Origin: Cupriavidus campinensis
GTDB taxonomy: Bacteria; Pseudomonadota; Gammaproteobacteria; Burkholderiales; Burkholderiaceae
DNA: 64,000 nucleotides
Reading direction: 5' to 3'
Assembly: GCF_905397395.1 (NCBI RefSeq)
Contig: NZ_CAJPVH010000001.1
Coordinates: 248,001-312,000 of the forward strand
Shown here piece after piece: positions 54,351-64,000 of this stretch. Numbering within the stretch: position 1 is the stretch's first letter; each line of letters begins with the position of its first letter. The translations under genes and the position numbers were made by a program. The notes under the pieces are model-generated. The model did not search any database and was not told the DNA's origin. It worked only from the letters and a program-made list of their open reading frames with translations.

Positions 54351-54542
54351 GAAACGGTTCCGAAGACAAGGCGCAATTGTTGCACAGGTTACAAAGCGTG
54401 CTTTCGGTGTGGCGTGGCTTTCGCATGCACGGGGGTGGAGGGTACAATGCCTGCCTGTCGGCACCGATGTTGCGCCGACCGCGTAGTCGGACGCACAGCG
54501 GGAGACGGGTCACGGGAGCCGTCCCCGGCAACGCTAGCCCGC

Positions 54543-55124
54543 ATGACCATACGACAAACGCCGATCATTGTTTCGCTGAGCCTGGTTGCCTTGGCAACCC
54601 TGCCGCTGCTGCCCGCGTGGGCCGCGCCGGTCAGGGCGCCGGTCACGGCTTCCGCGCCGGCACCCGCTCCCGTGCCCGTGGATGAAGCCGACGCCTTGTC
54701 GCGCATGCTCAAGGGTGCCGCCACCGGCCAGAACACCGGCGGCGCCGGCGTCCCCGAACTGCTCCGCAACACCAGCCGCCCCGACGGCGTGCTGGCCCGC
54801 GCCTGCCGCCAACTCAACGATGCCCTGCCCATCGAGATCGATGGCGAGACGCGCCTGCGCCGCTGCCAGTCGGTGCCAGGCAAGCACGTGCTGTTCCAGT
54901 TGGAGCTGACCAACTATCGTGGGCCGATGCTTGACCTGGCCAGTTTCGAGGTCAACTACGCCGCGCCGCTGCAACGTAACATCTGCGCCAACCGCGACGT
55001 GGAAATCCTGACCAAGCTCGGCGTCAGCATGATGTTCCGCTACATGACCCGCAAGGACCGCGGCGAGCGCCGCGTGGGCGATGTCTATATCAATGCGCCG
55101 ATCTGCGTGTCGGCCCTGAGATAA
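54543..55124 (+). CDS. secreted protein of unknown function
   Basis: A 193-aa protein with an N-terminal signal peptide (VSLSLVALATLPLLPAWAAP) and a Pro/Ala spacer, then a domain with Cys residues (RACRQLNDALPIEIDGETRL; RRCQSVPGK; NICANRDV; APICVSAL) and beta-rich content. The FEVNYAAPLQRNICANRD region has a feel of a periplasmic sensor-like fold, but no family is recognised. A terminator follows. Confidence 0.7.
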   Translation: MTIRQTPIIVSLSLVALATLPLLPAWAAPVRAPVTASAPAPAPVPVDEADALSRMLKGAATGQNTGGAGVPELLRNTSRPDGVLARACRQLNDALPIEIDGETRLRRCQSVPGKHVLFQLELTNYRGPMLDLASFEVNYAAPLQRNICANRDVEILTKLGVSMMFRYMTRKDRGERRVGDVYINAPICVSALR

Positions 55125-55170
55125 GTCCCCACCCGCCCCCGATACAACGGTTTAAAACGACAGGACGAAA

Positions 55171-55211
55171 AAAACGGCAGGTCAGCCCAACCGGGGCTGA
55201 CCTGCCGTTTT
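55171..55211. terminator. bidirectional terminator with an 18-bp stem
   Basis: AAAACGGCAGGTCAGCCC pairs perfectly with GGGCTGACCTGCCGTTTT around a short loop. It has T runs in both directions and serves the secreted protein gene and the convergent opgH. Confidence 0.92.
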
Positions 55212-55238
55212 GACTTGCGTCAGGCCGGAGGTCGTCTA

Positions 55239-57842
55239 TCAGGCCGCGCGCGGCCGCAGCGGCAGCACGTTGGCGGCGCGGCGCATCAGCACGCGCGTCT
55301 CCTTCCACGCTGCATCGGCCAGGGGCGAGCCCCAGACCAGTTCGTGCAGCTTGGAGAGTGCGAACGGATCGCCCAGCAGCACGTGCTTCTGCGCCGCCGA
55401 CAGCGATTGCGGACCATGCGTCAGCGCATGCTGCACCAGCGCGCCGTGCTGCAGGCGCGTCGGCGTGGGCTGCACCTTGCGGGCAGTGGCCGTGGCGCAC
55501 ATCAGCGCATTGGTGACCGGGTCCACCACGGCATCGACGAAGCCCGGCACGTCCTGCGCCGCCTCCACGTGCTGCTGGGTTTCCACGATCTCGCGCGGCA
55601 CATTGGCTTCCTCGGGAATCACGAACAGCCCGGCGCGGCGCATGGCACGGCCCAGCGTCACGCGCGAGAGCAGCACCGACAGCGGAATCGAGAGCGCCAG
55701 CGAACCGACAATCGGCAGCAGCCACCAGATGAAGCCGGGGCTCAGCCAATACACGCCCGCGCCCCAGACCAGGCCCAGCACCGTGTGCCAGCCGTGGCGG
55801 CGGAACGCCTCGCCCCAGGAGGTCTCGGCATCCTCGCGCGGGGGCGATTTCCACGAAATGCCCCAGCCGCTGTACGCCGCAATCACGAACTTGGTATGGA
55901 ACAGCATCCGCGTGGGCGCCAGCAGCGCCGACATCAGCATTTCCAGCAGCATGCTGACGATGAGCCGCACCGGGCCGCCGTACTGCCGCGCGTCCTTGAG
56001 CAGCAGGATCACGCTGGCCAGTTTCGGCAGGAACAGCAGCGTGGCCGTGGCCGAGAACAGCGCGAGCGCCTTCTCCGGGTGCCACTCGGGCCAGGTCGGG
56101 AACAACTGGTACGGCTGCGTGAAGTACTCGGGCGGTACCAGCGCGTGCTTGGCCAGCGCGGCGGTGGACAGCAGCAGGAACAGGAACCAGAGCGGCGCCG
56201 ACAGGTAGGCCATGATGCCGGTCAGGAACACGGCGCGGTGCACCATGTGGAAACCCTGCTTCATCCAGAGCCGGAAATTCATCAGGTTGCCCTGGCACCA
56301 GCGGCGGTCGCGCTTCACCTCGTCCAGCAGGTTCGGCGGCAGTTCCTCGAACGAGCCCGGCAGGTCGTAGGCAATCCACACCCCCCACCCCGCCCGGCGC
56401 ATCAGCGCGGCTTCAACGAAGTCGTGCGACAGGATCTCGCCCGAGAGCGGCCCCTTGCCCGGCAACGGCGCCAGCGCGCAGTGCTCCATGAACGGCTTGA
56501 TGCGGATGATCGCGTTGTGGCCCCAGTAGTGGGACTCGCCCAACTGCCAGTAATGCAGGCCGGCCGTGAACAGCGGACCGTAGACCCGGGTGGAGAATTG
56601 CTGCACCCGCGCATAGAGGGTGTCGCGGCCTACGGCCAGCGGCGCGGTCTGGATGATCCCGGCGCCGGGGTTGGCTTCCATCAGGCGCGTCAGCGTGCCC
56701 AGGCACTCGCCGCTCATCACGCTGTCGGCGTCGAGCACGATCATGTAGCGGTACTTGCTGCCCCAGCGGCGGCAGAAGTCGGCCACGTTGCCGGTCTTGC
56801 GCTTCACGCGGTGGCGGCGCCAGCGGTAGAAGATGCGACCGAAGCCGCCCACGGCGCGGCAGATTTCCATCCAGGCGTCGTGCTCGGCGGTGCGCAGGTC
56901 GGGGTTGCCGCTGTCCGAGAGGACAAAGAAGTCGAAGTGGGCCAGGTCGCCCGAGCGCTCGAGCGACTCATACGTCGCCCGCAGCCCGGCGAAGACGCGT
57001 GTCACGTCCTCGTTGGCAATCGGCATGATGACTGCCGTGCGGGCGGATGGATCGATTGGCGCGTCCGGCGCGGCGCTGCGCGAGATCAGGTGGCGGTCGC
57101 CGCCCTTGGCCAGCACCAGGAAGCCCATCATCGCCGTCCAGAACCCGGCAGACACCCACGAGAACAGGATCGCGAACAGGGCCAGGATGGCCACTTCGAG
57201 CGGATCGGCGCCATGGTACGGCAGCACCTTGGCCATGAAGTACGTGGCCACCGTGGTCTGGGCAACCACCAGCCCCAGCAGGAACCAGCGGCGATGCGAG
57301 CCGGCCGGGTGCCACTTGCCCTCGGCGTCAGGGCCGTCGTGCAGGGTGTCCCAGGTCTCGGGCACAGGCGGGCGGCCCGTCATCTTGCGCCAGGTATTGC
57401 GCAGCCAGCCGCTCACCACATGGGGCGGCCACTGGCGCGGCACCATCGACGCGCGCTCCGGCTTCGGGCCGGTATCCACGCGCACGGTGCCGTCGTCGCG
57501 GCGCTGCAGCAGCGGCTCGCCATCCACCTGCGGATTGCCGTAGGCCATCGTCAGGCGGCGCGGCACCGAGGCGTAGGTCGGACCGCCGGGCGTGGCGGTG
57601 ACGGCGGCCTCATCGCCCTCGCGCTCCTTGGGGTCGCGGCGGGCCAGCCGGGTCTGCAACTCGATCATCGCGGAAGGCACCTCGATGCCCTCGGCGGGCA
57701 CGGAGGTCACCGGCGGCATGGGGGTGTCGGCCAGCAGTTCGCTGCGCAGCTCGGGCGAGGCAGGCAGGCGGTCGACATAGCGCTCGCATGCTGCCGCCTG
57801 GGCCGGGCGCTGCTTTAGCCTGGGGGAATGATGTAGCTCCAT
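55239..57842 (-). CDS. opgH: glucans biosynthesis glucosyltransferase H
   Basis: An 867-aa inner-membrane GT2 enzyme that polymerises the beta-1,2 backbone of osmoregulated periplasmic glucans from UDP-glucose. [38 protein letters not shown] (DxD), [17 protein letters not shown] and the RDRRWCQGN (QxxRW-type) motif are all present. Seven or eight membrane segments flank the catalytic domain. Its start overlaps opgG by 28 bp, so the two are coupled. Confidence 0.95.
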   Translation of the reverse strand: MELHHSPRLKQRPAQAAACERYVDRLPASPELRSELLADTPMPPVTSVPAEGIEVPSAMIELQTRLARRDPKEREGDEAAVTATPGGPTYASVPRRLTMAYGNPQVDGEPLLQRRDDGTVRVDTGPKPERASMVPRQWPPHVVSGWLRNTWRKMTGRPPVPETWDTLHDGPDAEGKWHPAGSHRRWFLLGLVVAQTTVATYFMAKVLPYHGADPLEVAILALFAILFSWVSAGFWTAMMGFLVLAKGGDRHLISRSAAPDAPIDPSARTAVIMPIANEDVTRVFAGLRATYESLERSGDLAHFDFFVLSDSGNPDLRTAEHDAWMEICRAVGGFGRIFYRWRRHRVKRKTGNVADFCRRWGSKYRYMIVLDADSVMSGECLGTLTRLMEANPGAGIIQTAPLAVGRDTLYARVQQFSTRVYGPLFTAGLHYWQLGESHYWGHNAIIRIKPFMEHCALAPLPGKGPLSGEILSHDFVEAALMRRAGWGVWIAYDLPGSFEELPPNLLDEVKRDRRWCQGNLMNFRLWMKQGFHMVHRAVFLTGIMAYLSAPLWFLFLLLSTAALAKHALVPPEYFTQPYQLFPTWPEWHPEKALALFSATATLLFLPKLASVILLLKDARQYGGPVRLIVSMLLEMLMSALLAPTRMLFHTKFVIAAYSGWGISWKSPPREDAETSWGEAFRRHGWHTVLGLVWGAGVYWLSPGFIWWLLPIVGSLALSIPLSVLLSRVTLGRAMRRAGLFVIPEEANVPREIVETQQHVEAAQDVPGFVDAVVDPVTNALMCATATARKVQPTPTRLQHGALVQHALTHGPQSLSAAQKHVLLGDPFALSKLHELVWGSPLADAAWKETRVLMRRAANVLPLRPRAA

Positions 57843-59401
57843 GTCTCGGATAGGGTTGTATTGCCGTTGCGAAGATAGCCGCGCAACTCAACCGGCTTTG
57901 TCTCGTCCTTGCGGCGCATGAACAGCGTCATGCGCCAGCCGCCCGTGGCTTCGTTGCGGCGGACCGCGGTCTTCAGCAGTTCGCCATTGGCGTCTGCCGA
58001 GATCACGGGGTCCAGCCGCGCATCCTCGGCCAGCTTCTTGAAGGCCGGGCCTTCGAAATCCACGGTCAGCGAGAAACTCGTGTCGTCCTGCTTGCGGGTC
58101 AGCCCCTGGCCGCGCCGGGTCTGCGTGACCCACGACAGCGGCGGCAGGTTCTCGCCATCCTTCTGCCATTTCAGGCGATATTCATAGTCGAAAGCCTGCT
58201 TGGGCTTGGGCGGGTTGTCCGGCACCCAGAAGGCCACGATGTTGTCGTTGGTCTCGTCCGGGGTCGGAATCTGCACCAGCTCCACCCGGCCCGAGCCCCA
58301 GTTGCCCTTGGGCTCCACCCAGCCGCTCGGGCGGCGCTCGTACCACGCGCCCAACTCCTGGTAATTGTCGAAGCTGCGGTCGCGCTGCATCAGGCCGTAA
58401 CCCTGCGGGTTGGTGGCCGCGAACGACGTCACCAGCAGCCGCTTGGGATTGACCAGCGGACGCCAGACCCACTCCCCGGTGCCCAGCTGCACGGACAGGC
58501 CGTCCGAGTCGTGCACCTCGGGGCGGAAGTCCGCCGCCGTGGACGGCTGGTTCTCGCCGTACAGGTACATGCTGGTCAGTGGGGCCAGGCCGAGCTTGGT
58601 CACGTTCTCACGCAGGAACAGACGCGACTTCACTTCCATCACCGTCTCGTTGCCCGGCTTGATCACGAAGCGGTACGCCCCGCTCATGCGCCGCGAATCC
58701 ATCAGCGCGTAGATCGTCACCTGCTTGTCGTTGGCGGACGGCCGCTCGATCCAGTATTCGACGAAGCGCGGGAACTCCTCGCCCGAATTGAGCGCGGTGT
58801 CCACCGCCAGCCCGCGGGCCGACAGGCCGTACCACTGGTCCTTGCCCAGCGCGCGGAAGTAGCTGGCGCCCAGGAACGAGGCCAGTTCATCCTTGCGCTT
58901 GCCCTGGTTCAGCGGGTACAGCAGGCGGAAGCCCGCAAAGCCGAGTCCCTTGAGCTTGGCCGCATCCACCTTGTGCGAGCCGTAGTTGAACGCGCCCGGA
59001 TCGAAGCGGAACTCGCGCACGCTGTTGCCCACCACCTCGTTGATACGCACGGGCTGATCGAACACCATGCCCTCGTGATAGAAGGAAATCTCGAACGGCA
59101 GGCGCGCACCGCGCCAGGCGAAGCGCTCCGGCTTGTATTCGATCTCGCGATAGCGCTCGTAGCTCAGATCCTTCAGCTCGGCCGGCAGGTTCTGCGGCGC
59201 CGGCTTGTAGGGCGCGCCCGAGAGCTGGCGGGCCTTGGCGGCCACGGTCTCGAAGTCGAACGCGTGTGCGGACAGCGCCGCCACGGCCAGCAGCCCGCCC
59301 CCCAGCCAGCGTCCCAGCCCACCTAGCATCCCGGGTAAGCGGCGCACGGGCGCATCGGTCGGGGCTTGGATGGGGCGGAACGGCGAGATGGTTGCGGTCA
59401 T
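57815..59401 (-). CDS. opgG: glucans biosynthesis protein G
   Basis: A 528-aa periplasmic protein needed for OPG backbone synthesis and branching. A signal peptide ([14 protein letters not shown]) is followed by [15 protein letters not shown], the usual mature start. [38 protein letters not shown] and YLYGENQP are OpgG hallmarks. I prefer the ATG at 59401; an in-frame TTG at 59461 has no ribosome site. It precedes opgH. Confidence 0.93.
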   Translation of the reverse strand: MTATISPFRPIQAPTDAPVRRLPGMLGGLGRWLGGGLLAVAALSAHAFDFETVAAKARQLSGAPYKPAPQNLPAELKDLSYERYREIEYKPERFAWRGARLPFEISFYHEGMVFDQPVRINEVVGNSVREFRFDPGAFNYGSHKVDAAKLKGLGFAGFRLLYPLNQGKRKDELASFLGASYFRALGKDQWYGLSARGLAVDTALNSGEEFPRFVEYWIERPSANDKQVTIYALMDSRRMSGAYRFVIKPGNETVMEVKSRLFLRENVTKLGLAPLTSMYLYGENQPSTAADFRPEVHDSDGLSVQLGTGEWVWRPLVNPKRLLVTSFAATNPQGYGLMQRDRSFDNYQELGAWYERRPSGWVEPKGNWGSGRVELVQIPTPDETNDNIVAFWVPDNPPKPKQAFDYEYRLKWQKDGENLPPLSWVTQTRRGQGLTRKQDDTSFSLTVDFEGPAFKKLAEDARLDPVISADANGELLKTAVRRNEATGGWRMTLFMRRKDETKPVELRGYLRNGNTTLSETWSYIIPPG

Positions 59402-59929
59402 GAAGGCCGGAAAATGGATGGATGGCGACCCGCCATGCCGGCGCGGATCGAAAGTGTTCAACAGACGGTTTAGCGTGCGCCCGGCTGTCGGTCGCAGGTC
59501 TCCAGAGCAAGAGACGGACCAGGCGCCGGGTTCAAATCAACCGGATTGGTATCGACCAGTCCGTAACCGATTTGTTGCATTGCGATGCGAAACCATAACA
59601 ATTCGAGACTTAAAAGTCACGTTTCGTTGGGGCAACGTTTGCAACAAAATGTTCAAGCGGTAGCGCCAAAGCCGCTTCAGACAAGCGTTTCCGGCATATG
59701 GGCAGGGTTCGCCCCCGCGCCCGGCCCATGGCTGTGCCGCGCGGGATGACTGCGCGGACACATGGCAATACACGCTAGGTCAGCGGCGGCACGGTGTCAA
59801 ACCGCACTGCGGCGCAAGCCATGCTGCGCCGCACCGGGGCGCCAAGTGGCTCGGGAAGCATCGCGATGCCCCCAAGCGGCGCGGGCGCGCTTACAATCGC
59901 CTCGTCATCCATTCTCACGAGGAATCGTC
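59402..59929. other. divergent intergenic region upstream of opgGH (528 bp)
   Basis: Carries AT-richer stretches around 59575-59650 that may hold the opgGH promoter. No gene, RNA or operator can be supported. Confidence 0.5.
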
Positions 59930-60346
59930 ATGCACGCCCGGGGTACCCTTCGCCGTTCCCATCTCCGTATGGCGCTTGCCGCCAGCCTCGGCAGCGCCCT
60001 GCTGTTTGGCGCCGCCCAGCCCGCCCTCGCCTATTTCGACAACTACCTGTCCGGCAGCATCATCGGCACGCTCAACCAGAAGGAAGCCGCGTCGCTGCAA
60101 CAGACGGTGCGCAAGATCCTCGACGGTGGCCCCGACAACGAAGCCGTGACCTGGAACTACCCGGGCGCCGGCAAGCGCGCCGCCATTCTCGGCACCATCA
60201 CCCCCGTCGCCACCAAGGAGGACAAGGGCCAGAAGTGCCGGCGCCTGAAGTCCGAACTGCAGCGCGGCAGCGCCACCGAAGCGTGGTCGGGCTGGTTCTG
60301 CAAGCAGTCCAACGGCGCCTGGAAGGCCCGCCACGTGGCGCAGTAA
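59930..60346 (+). CDS. surface-antigen-like secreted protein
   Basis: A 138-aa protein. Signal peptide ASLGSALLFGAAQPALAYFDN, then a C-terminal domain with TWNYPGAGKRAAILGTITPV, KCRRLKSEL and SGWFCKQSNGAWK, the pattern of 17-kDa/RT0821-type surface antigen domains. CGAGGAATCGTC precedes the ATG. It is convergent with an MscS-type gene 19 bp away. Confidence 0.75.
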   Translation: MHARGTLRRSHLRMALAASLGSALLFGAAQPALAYFDNYLSGSIIGTLNQKEAASLQQTVRKILDGGPDNEAVTWNYPGAGKRAAILGTITPVATKEDKGQKCRRLKSELQRGSATEAWSGWFCKQSNGAWKARHVAQ

Positions 60347-60365
60347 GCCCCAACCGAAGCCGGCC

Positions 60366-62084
60366 TCAGGGCTGCGTGCCCCGGCGACGCGGGTGCGCGG
60401 CCGGGTCCACCCCGGCATTGCCCGGCGCCTCGAACCATCGGGCCTGCGGCACCACCACGCTCTGGCCCGGCTGGTCGATGAAATGGGGCGACATGATCTG
60501 CACGCCGTGGGTATTGAATACATCCTGGATGGCCGCGTGCAGCGCCGACAGCGCAAAGAAGCGATTGCGCGGGTTGTCGATCGCCGTGAACAGCTCATAT
60601 TCGACGTAGAAATCCGATAGCCCGCGCTGTAGCACGAACGGCGTGGGCGCCGCCACCACGTGGGTGGCATGGGCGGCGGCCTCGAGCAGCATCGCATGGA
60701 CCTGCCGCCACGGCGTGTCATAGCCGATGGTGACCGAGGTGGACACCATCGCGCTCTGCTCGCCACTGTCGGGGGCGCGCGTGGCGCCATGGCGCGAGAA
60801 GTTGTGGATGGCGCTGCCCACCACCACGGCGTTCGGCAGCGTCACCTCCTCGTTGCGCAGGTTGACCACCTTGACCGACAGCGCGTCCAGCCCCACCACC
60901 GTGCCCACCGTATCGCCAATACTGACCATGTCCCCCCGGCGCAGCGCGCGCGAATAAATCACCACCATCCCACTCATGATCTGGTTGACGATGTTGGCCG
61001 AGCCCAGCGTGACCATGAAGCCGATCAGCACGGACAGGCCCTTGAACACATCGCTCTGGGAGCCGGGGATATAGGGATAGGCGAAGGTGAACCCGAGCGC
61101 CCAGACCAGCACGCTGGCCAGACGCCGCGTGGCGCTGGCCGTTTCCGGGTGCATGCCCGGCACCGTGATCTGGCCCTTCTGCACCGCGACGAAGATATTG
61201 CCGACCAGCCGCTGGACCGCGCGCGTGATCAGCAGGATGACCACCACCGTGACCAGCCCCGGGATCGACTCCACAATCGACACGCCGATCTGCCGCAGCA
61301 GGCCAAGGATAAAGGCGCCCATGCGGTCGCCGAGCGGTTCGGTCAGCGGAAACTGCTCGAGCGCGAACTGGAGCCAGAGGAAACCCAGCGCGATGACCGA
61401 GCCCACCGCCAGGATCTGGACGATGCGGCTGACAAGCTGGTAGACGGCGCCGGTCCAGTCGAACTGGCTACCGCTGCGCTGTTGCAGGTGAACGTCCAGC
61501 GCCCGTTGCAGGGCGGCGCGCATGCGGCTGCGGGCGCGGCCGATGCCCCAGATCAGTCCGACCAGCAGCGCCAGGCTGCCCAGCGAGAACAAGGCACCGC
61601 GCAACAGATTCGGCCAGTAGAGCTGGGCCCGGCGGGCGTCGATGACGGCCTGGAGCCGCGCGCGCGTCTGGGCGGCAGCCGCTTCCATCGTCAGGCCATC
61701 GGTGGGATCGAGATCGCCCTCGACCAGGGCGAACAGCACCCGGTCCCCAAGGCGGAAGGCCACGCCGCTGACATCGCCGAGCGTACCGCTCAACTGGCTC
61801 AGCGGCAGCCCCAGTTCCGACTCGCTCAAGCTGTCGAACGTGGCTTCGGCCCGCTCAGCGCGGGTGGCGGGGCCCGCCCCGCCCAGGGTGCCGCGCAGCG
61901 TGGCAACGGGGCGGTTCATCAGCCGCAGTTCCACAGGCGTGGATTGGGCAGCGGCCGTGGCGGCCGCCGGAGGAGAGGATGGCGCGGCAGGCGCCGACGC
62001 CGCGTGCCCCCATCCACAGAAGATGCCGACCAGTCCAATGGTCGCCAGCCAGAACCATGCCACCTGCCGCCATGCGTGCGCCAT
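60366..62084 (-). CDS. large MscS-family mechanosensitive channel
   Basis: A 572-aa protein. A signal-like first helix (FWLATIGLVGIFCGWGHA) precedes a periplasmic domain of ~120 residues, then several membrane segments. The pore helix region is GLSVLIGFMVTLGSANIVNQIMSGMVVIYSRAL, followed by RGDMVSIGDTVGTVVGLDALSVKVVN, as in YbdG/YnaI-like members. The cytosolic end has VSTSVTIGYDTPWRQV. It is the second MscS-type gene in the window. Confidence 0.9.
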   Translation of the reverse strand: MAHAWRQVAWFWLATIGLVGIFCGWGHAASAPAAPSSPPAAATAAAQSTPVELRLMNRPVATLRGTLGGAGPATRAERAEATFDSLSESELGLPLSQLSGTLGDVSGVAFRLGDRVLFALVEGDLDPTDGLTMEAAAAQTRARLQAVIDARRAQLYWPNLLRGALFSLGSLALLVGLIWGIGRARSRMRAALQRALDVHLQQRSGSQFDWTGAVYQLVSRIVQILAVGSVIALGFLWLQFALEQFPLTEPLGDRMGAFILGLLRQIGVSIVESIPGLVTVVVILLITRAVQRLVGNIFVAVQKGQITVPGMHPETASATRRLASVLVWALGFTFAYPYIPGSQSDVFKGLSVLIGFMVTLGSANIVNQIMSGMVVIYSRALRRGDMVSIGDTVGTVVGLDALSVKVVNLRNEEVTLPNAVVVGSAIHNFSRHGATRAPDSGEQSAMVSTSVTIGYDTPWRQVHAMLLEAAAHATHVVAAPTPFVLQRGLSDFYVEYELFTAIDNPRNRFFALSALHAAIQDVFNTHGVQIMSPHFIDQPGQSVVVPQARWFEAPGNAGVDPAAHPRRRGTQP

Positions 62085-62180
62085 GCCTGCCCCTTCGTGT
62101 GGACGTGAGGCGAAGCATAACGCGTGGCAGCGGAAAACGGGACAGTCGTGGCGGGCGGTCTGAGCCCGTGGCGATTGGCC

Positions 62181-62657
62181 TCAGCGGCAGAGCCGGCTCA
62201 TCAGCTCCCCGGCGAGGGTGCCGGCGGAAATCGGCTGGGGCATGCCCGTCTGCGGGGCGCGGATCGTGTAGAGCGAATCGCCGCGCGCGTAGCGCTTGCT
62301 GTAGAGGGTCTGCTCCACCACCGCGAACATCGACGTGGCGCAGTTGAGCACCATCCGCTTCAGCGAGGAGCGAATGGCGTCGCCGCTGGCGGTGCGGATC
62401 ACCCCGCCCGTGGGGGCGTTATGCATCAGCACGACGCCCACCTCGGGGCCGCGACGGCGCACGGCCGTCTGATCGAAGTAGGAGATCATGCCCGTGGCGC
62501 CCGTCACCGGCACCCAGCGTTGGGGGTCAGGCGGGGCCGGGTCGGCCTGCCCGCCGGCGTGGGCGGTCAGGCTGAAGCACGCGCCGGCCAGTACGGTCAG
62601 GCGTGCGAGAAATCGGGGAAATCGCGAAATCCGCGGGAGAAACGCGCGAAGAGACAT
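62181..62657 (-). CDS. surface-adhesin E-like secreted protein
   Basis: A 158-aa protein with a signal peptide (RLTVLAGACFSLTAHAGG). The mature part has WVPVTGATGMISYFDQTAVRRR and a late Cys pair (VLNCATSM; SRLC), matching the Surface-adhesin_E type pattern of short proteins that open with a W-x-x-V start and a Tyr-Asp. The start at 62657 gives the cleavage site in the usual place. It precedes ribB by 68 bp in the downstream direction. Confidence 0.7.
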   Translation of the reverse strand: MSLRAFLPRISRFPRFLARLTVLAGACFSLTAHAGGQADPAPPDPQRWVPVTGATGMISYFDQTAVRRRGPEVGVVLMHNAPTGGVIRTASGDAIRSSLKRMVLNCATSMFAVVEQTLYSKRYARGDSLYTIRAPQTGMPQPISAGTLAGELMSRLCR

Positions 62658-62725
62658 CGGGGAGCCCTCGTCATGACGGGAAAAAACAGCCCGCATTGTC
62701 GCATAGCGAGGCCGCCCCGGGGCCG

Positions 62726-63427
62726 TCAACCGTTGATTTCACGCCAGGCGGCGAGGTCTTCGATGGTCAGCACCGGCAACTGGTACATCTCCGCAAACGC
62801 CAGTGCCTCGGGGCGGCGCGCCATGGTGCCGTCCGGGTTCATCAGCTCGCAGAGCACCGCCGCCGGCGAGAGCCCAGCCATCCGCGCGAGGTCCACCGAG
62901 CCCTCGGTATGACCGCGCCGCACCAGCACGCCGCCATCGCGGGCCACGAGCGGGAACACGTGGCCGGGGCTCACCACGGCGTCCGTGCCGGCATCCTCGG
63001 CGATGGCCGCGCGGATGGTGGTGATGCGGTCGGCGGCGCTCACGCCGGTGGTCACGCCCTCGCGCGCCTCGATCGACACGGTGAAGGCGGTGCCGTACTG
63101 GCTCCGGTTGTTCTCCACCATCGGCCGCAGCCCGAGTTCGCGGACCTTGGTCTCGGTCAGGCACAGGCAGACGATGCCGCTGCATTCGCGGATCATCATC
63201 GCCATATTGGCCGTGGTCAGGCGCTCGGCGGCGAGGATCAGGTCCGCCTCGTTCTCGCGGTCGTCGTCATCGAGCAGCACGACGGGACGGCCCTCACGCA
63301 TGGCCTCGAGCGCGTGCGCGATGCGCTCGGCCAGCGGGCGCGGATCGGCATCGGCCATGGCGAGGCTGGCGGCGGGATTGACGTTGGAATTGGCGTTCGG
63401 GAGATTGACTTCGTTGTGGTGCAGCAT
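62726..63427 (-). CDS. ribB: 3,4-dihydroxy-2-butanone 4-phosphate synthase
   Basis: A 233-aa enzyme that makes the four-carbon unit of riboflavin from ribulose 5-phosphate. [70 protein letters not shown] and [14 protein letters not shown] are all conserved. The GTP cyclohydrolase II half of RibBA is missing, so this is a stand-alone RibB. An FMN riboswitch lies 132 bp upstream. Confidence 0.95.
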   Translation of the reverse strand: MLHHNEVNLPNANSNVNPAASLAMADADPRPLAERIAHALEAMREGRPVVLLDDDDRENEADLILAAERLTTANMAMMIRECSGIVCLCLTETKVRELGLRPMVENNRSQYGTAFTVSIEAREGVTTGVSAADRITTIRAAIAEDAGTDAVVSPGHVFPLVARDGGVLVRRGHTEGSVDLARMAGLSPAAVLCELMNPDGTMARRPEALAFAEMYQLPVLTIEDLAAWREING

Positions 63428-63559
63428 TGAAACGCTCCATATATAGGGATCAGTGGGCGTTTCAGGGTGGATCAGCGAAACCCGCAAAAATACGACGACG
63501 CTCCGCCGCGCGGGCGGACGTGTCCACGCGCGCAAGGCAGGCTTGCGGATTTCGCCCAT

Positions 63560-63719
63560 CTTCTTTCATCCGGACTCTGACCGTCGGCCCTGGCCTCTCA
63601 CCAGGTCTGCTGACCCCGCACGGGAATGCGGGCGCTCGCGGGCTCACCGCCAGGCGCCATCGATGCACGACGCTGGCAACATACCGCCGGTGGGGACTTT
63701 CACCCCGCCCTGAAGACGT
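63560..63719 (-). ncRNA. FMN riboswitch (RFN element)
   Basis: On the minus strand the conserved RFN blocks appear in order: GGCGGGGTGAAAGTCCCCAC with CGGCGGT, then GAGCCCGCGAGCG, GGTCAGCAGACCTGGTGAGA and GCCGACGGTCAGAGTCCGGA, followed by TGAAAGAAGA. This is the FMN aptamer of ribB/ribD genes. Binding of FMN lowers expression. A downstream inverted repeat (63543-63555 and 63475-63487) may act as expression platform. Confidence 0.95.
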
Positions 63720-63800
63720 AACGACGCCGTGGCGGCAGGCGTTTTCCGCACTGCCACAACGGCCCGGCGATCTTAGCACGAGCGTGCGATTCTGGCTGAA

Positions 63801-64000
63801 CTACGATTCGAGCGCGCTCGCGGGCGCGGGGGTACCGGCCAATGATTCGAACACGGCGCGGGTGGCCTCGTCGGCCGGGAAGAAGCACTCGATGCGCAAC
63901 TCCTCCAGCGTGACGTCCTGCGGAATGCCCAGCGTGGTCAGGGTGGAGAACAGCGAGGCGCGGAACCGCCCGGCCTGGACGATCACGGGCAGGACGGGCG
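63801..64000 (-). CDS. C-terminus of an unknown protein, start outside window
   Basis: A frame open to the right edge ends at the TAG at 63801-63803. It reads PVLPVIVQAGRFRASLFSTL, then GIPQDVTLEELRIECFFPAD. I do not recognise the family. It is in the same direction as ribB, upstream of the riboswitch. Confidence 0.5.
   Translation of the reverse strand, partial: PVLPVIVQAGRFRASLFSTLTTLGIPQDVTLEELRIECFFPADEATRAVFESLAGTPAPASALES

Noticed and set aside
55215-57818. 867-codon open frame opposite opgH
   Set aside because: Antisense of opgH with the same compositional signature.

Overview
The window reads as the chromosome of a beta-proteobacterium of the Burkholderiaceae, most likely Cupriavidus or a close Ralstonia relative. 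The reasons are very high GC outside one island, an H1-like HU protein, DUF3325/DUF3649/PepSY iron genes, and beta-proteobacterial PoxB, GarD, KdgD and OpgGH. No rRNA, tRNA or CRISPR array was seen.

Left chromosomal part (1-15084): a partial OmpR-type regulator, a chemotaxis receptor, a small Cys-rich protein, a HAD-like protein, pyruvate:quinone oxidoreductase (poxB), an AhpD-like protein with a divergent AraC regulator, a Fur-box-led iron/siderophore operon (DUF3649, PepSY membrane protein, DUF3325, TonB-dependent receptor), an acyl-CoA ligase with an IclR regulator, and a small 4-OT/HpcD-type isomerase.

Centre (15085-38000): a complete 22.9-kb Tn7-like transposon, clearly lower in GC. Its ends can be read exactly. 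The termini start TGTC.GCTAAA and match at 20 of 25 positions, and they are flanked by the 5-bp duplication AAGCA. The right end carries a TnsA-TnsB fusion transposase, a TnsC ATPase and a TniQ/TnsD-like target selector. The right end lies about 25 bp beyond the garD stop codon, the Tn7/glmS geometry, so the 3' end of garD is a candidate attachment site. The insertion also replaced the last codons of the isomerase gene on the other side. The cargo looks like a defence island. It holds an HNH nuclease, an H-NS-like silencer, a large SF1 helicase followed by a 1362-aa STAND-type NTPase with a C-terminal PD-(D/E)XK-like nuclease, a decayed SMC-like ATPase next to an esterase remnant, two divergent tail-anchored proteins (one with a PIN-like nuclease domain), a tandem pair of unknown paralogues, a double DUF6471 protein and two degenerate HAD-like proteins.

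Right chromosomal part (38006-64000): galactarate/glucarate catabolism (garD, an MFS transporter and kdgD, with two GntR-type boxes in the intergenic region), a 2OG-Fe(II) oxygenase, an H1-tailed HU protein, an Mpo1-like protein, an arylamine N-acetyltransferase, an SDR and an acyl-CoA synthetase, CreA and an acyl-CoA thioesterase, HU, an Amt ammonium transporter with a near-consensus sigma-54 promoter, two MscS-type channels, a Bcr/CflA-type exporter, osmoregulated glucan synthesis (opgGH), small secreted proteins, and ribB behind an FMN riboswitch.

The strongest candidates for undescribed biology are the garD-associated Tn7-like element itself, the helicase/STAND-nuclease pair it carries, and the membrane-anchored PIN protein with its divergent partner.
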